Source of the DNA: Oscillospiraceae bacterium
Lineage (GTDB): Bacteria; Bacillota; Clostridia; Oscillospirales; Oscillospiraceae
Length of the DNA: 5,784 nucleotides
Assembly (NCBI GenBank): GCA_016295615.1
Contig: JAEDKW010000068.1
Location: 1 to 5,784 of the forward strand
Reading direction: 5' to 3'
Notes under the pieces: generated by a model
Told to the model about the DNA's origin: nothing
The model's input: only the letters and a program-made list of their open reading frames with translations
The model's database searches: none
In this document: positions 5,754 to 5,784 of the stretch, piece by piece
Numbering within the stretch: position 1 is the stretch's first letter
Layout of the letters: the number at the start of each line of letters is the position of its first letter
Program-made: the position numbers and the translations under genes

Positions 5754-5784
5754 TCCCCCTGCCGCAAGAAAGAAGCCCCCGCTG

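Noticed and set aside
5754..5784. Possible start of a terminator after codB
   Set aside because: The C-rich segment near the right edge could be one arm of a hairpin, but the window ends before any second arm or T run.

Overview
The window looks like a chromosomal segment of a Gram-positive Clostridia-type bacterium (Bacillota). The coding regions are fairly GC-rich, the intergenic regions are AT-rich with clear sigma-A-type promoters, Shine-Dalgarno sites are strong (GGAGG/GAGGAG type), and a PrsW-family protease is present. The exact genus cannot be read from the sequence. I see no mobile element, CRISPR array, tRNA or rRNA.

Left part, minus strand (1-3120). Reading leftward from a divergent intergenic region, the order is: a PrsW-type intramembrane protease gene (start 3015), a TetR-family regulator 32 nt behind it (2254-1661), a 207-nt AT-rich gap, and a PutP-type sodium/proline symporter gene (start 1453) that runs off the left edge, probably only a few codons from its end. 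prsW and the tetR-type gene are close enough to be one operon with a promoter at 3093-3120. putP has its own extended -10 promoter (1509-1537), and a perfect 36-bp palindrome (1541-1576) lies 3 bp upstream of its -35 box.

Right part, plus strand (3184-5753). A strong promoter (TTGACA-17-TATCAT, 3184-3212) drives a short leader. The leader holds a 21-codon ORF with a good Shine-Dalgarno, followed 3 nt after its stop codon by an intrinsic terminator (3315-3353), then a divergent phosphoribosyltransferase-fold protein of unknown specificity, then a cytosine permease (CodB). This reads as a nucleobase-salvage operon: the permease imports a base and the phosphoribosyltransferase-like protein may act on it or sense it.

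The most interesting element is the leader. A pyrimidine-rich tract (18 of 19 bases, 3286-3304) covers the last codons of the leader ORF, directly before the terminator, and a ribosome at the leader stop would cover the 5' arm of the terminator stem. That layout is what UTP-sensitive attenuation of the E. coli pyrBI type would need, here ahead of a cytosine-uptake operon. This is inference from layout and has not been demonstrated.

The 354-nt region 3016-3369 between the divergent operons contains both promoters, an imperfect inverted repeat in the prsW 5' UTR, a CodY-box-like sequence, two pairs of short direct repeats, the leader ORF and the attenuator.
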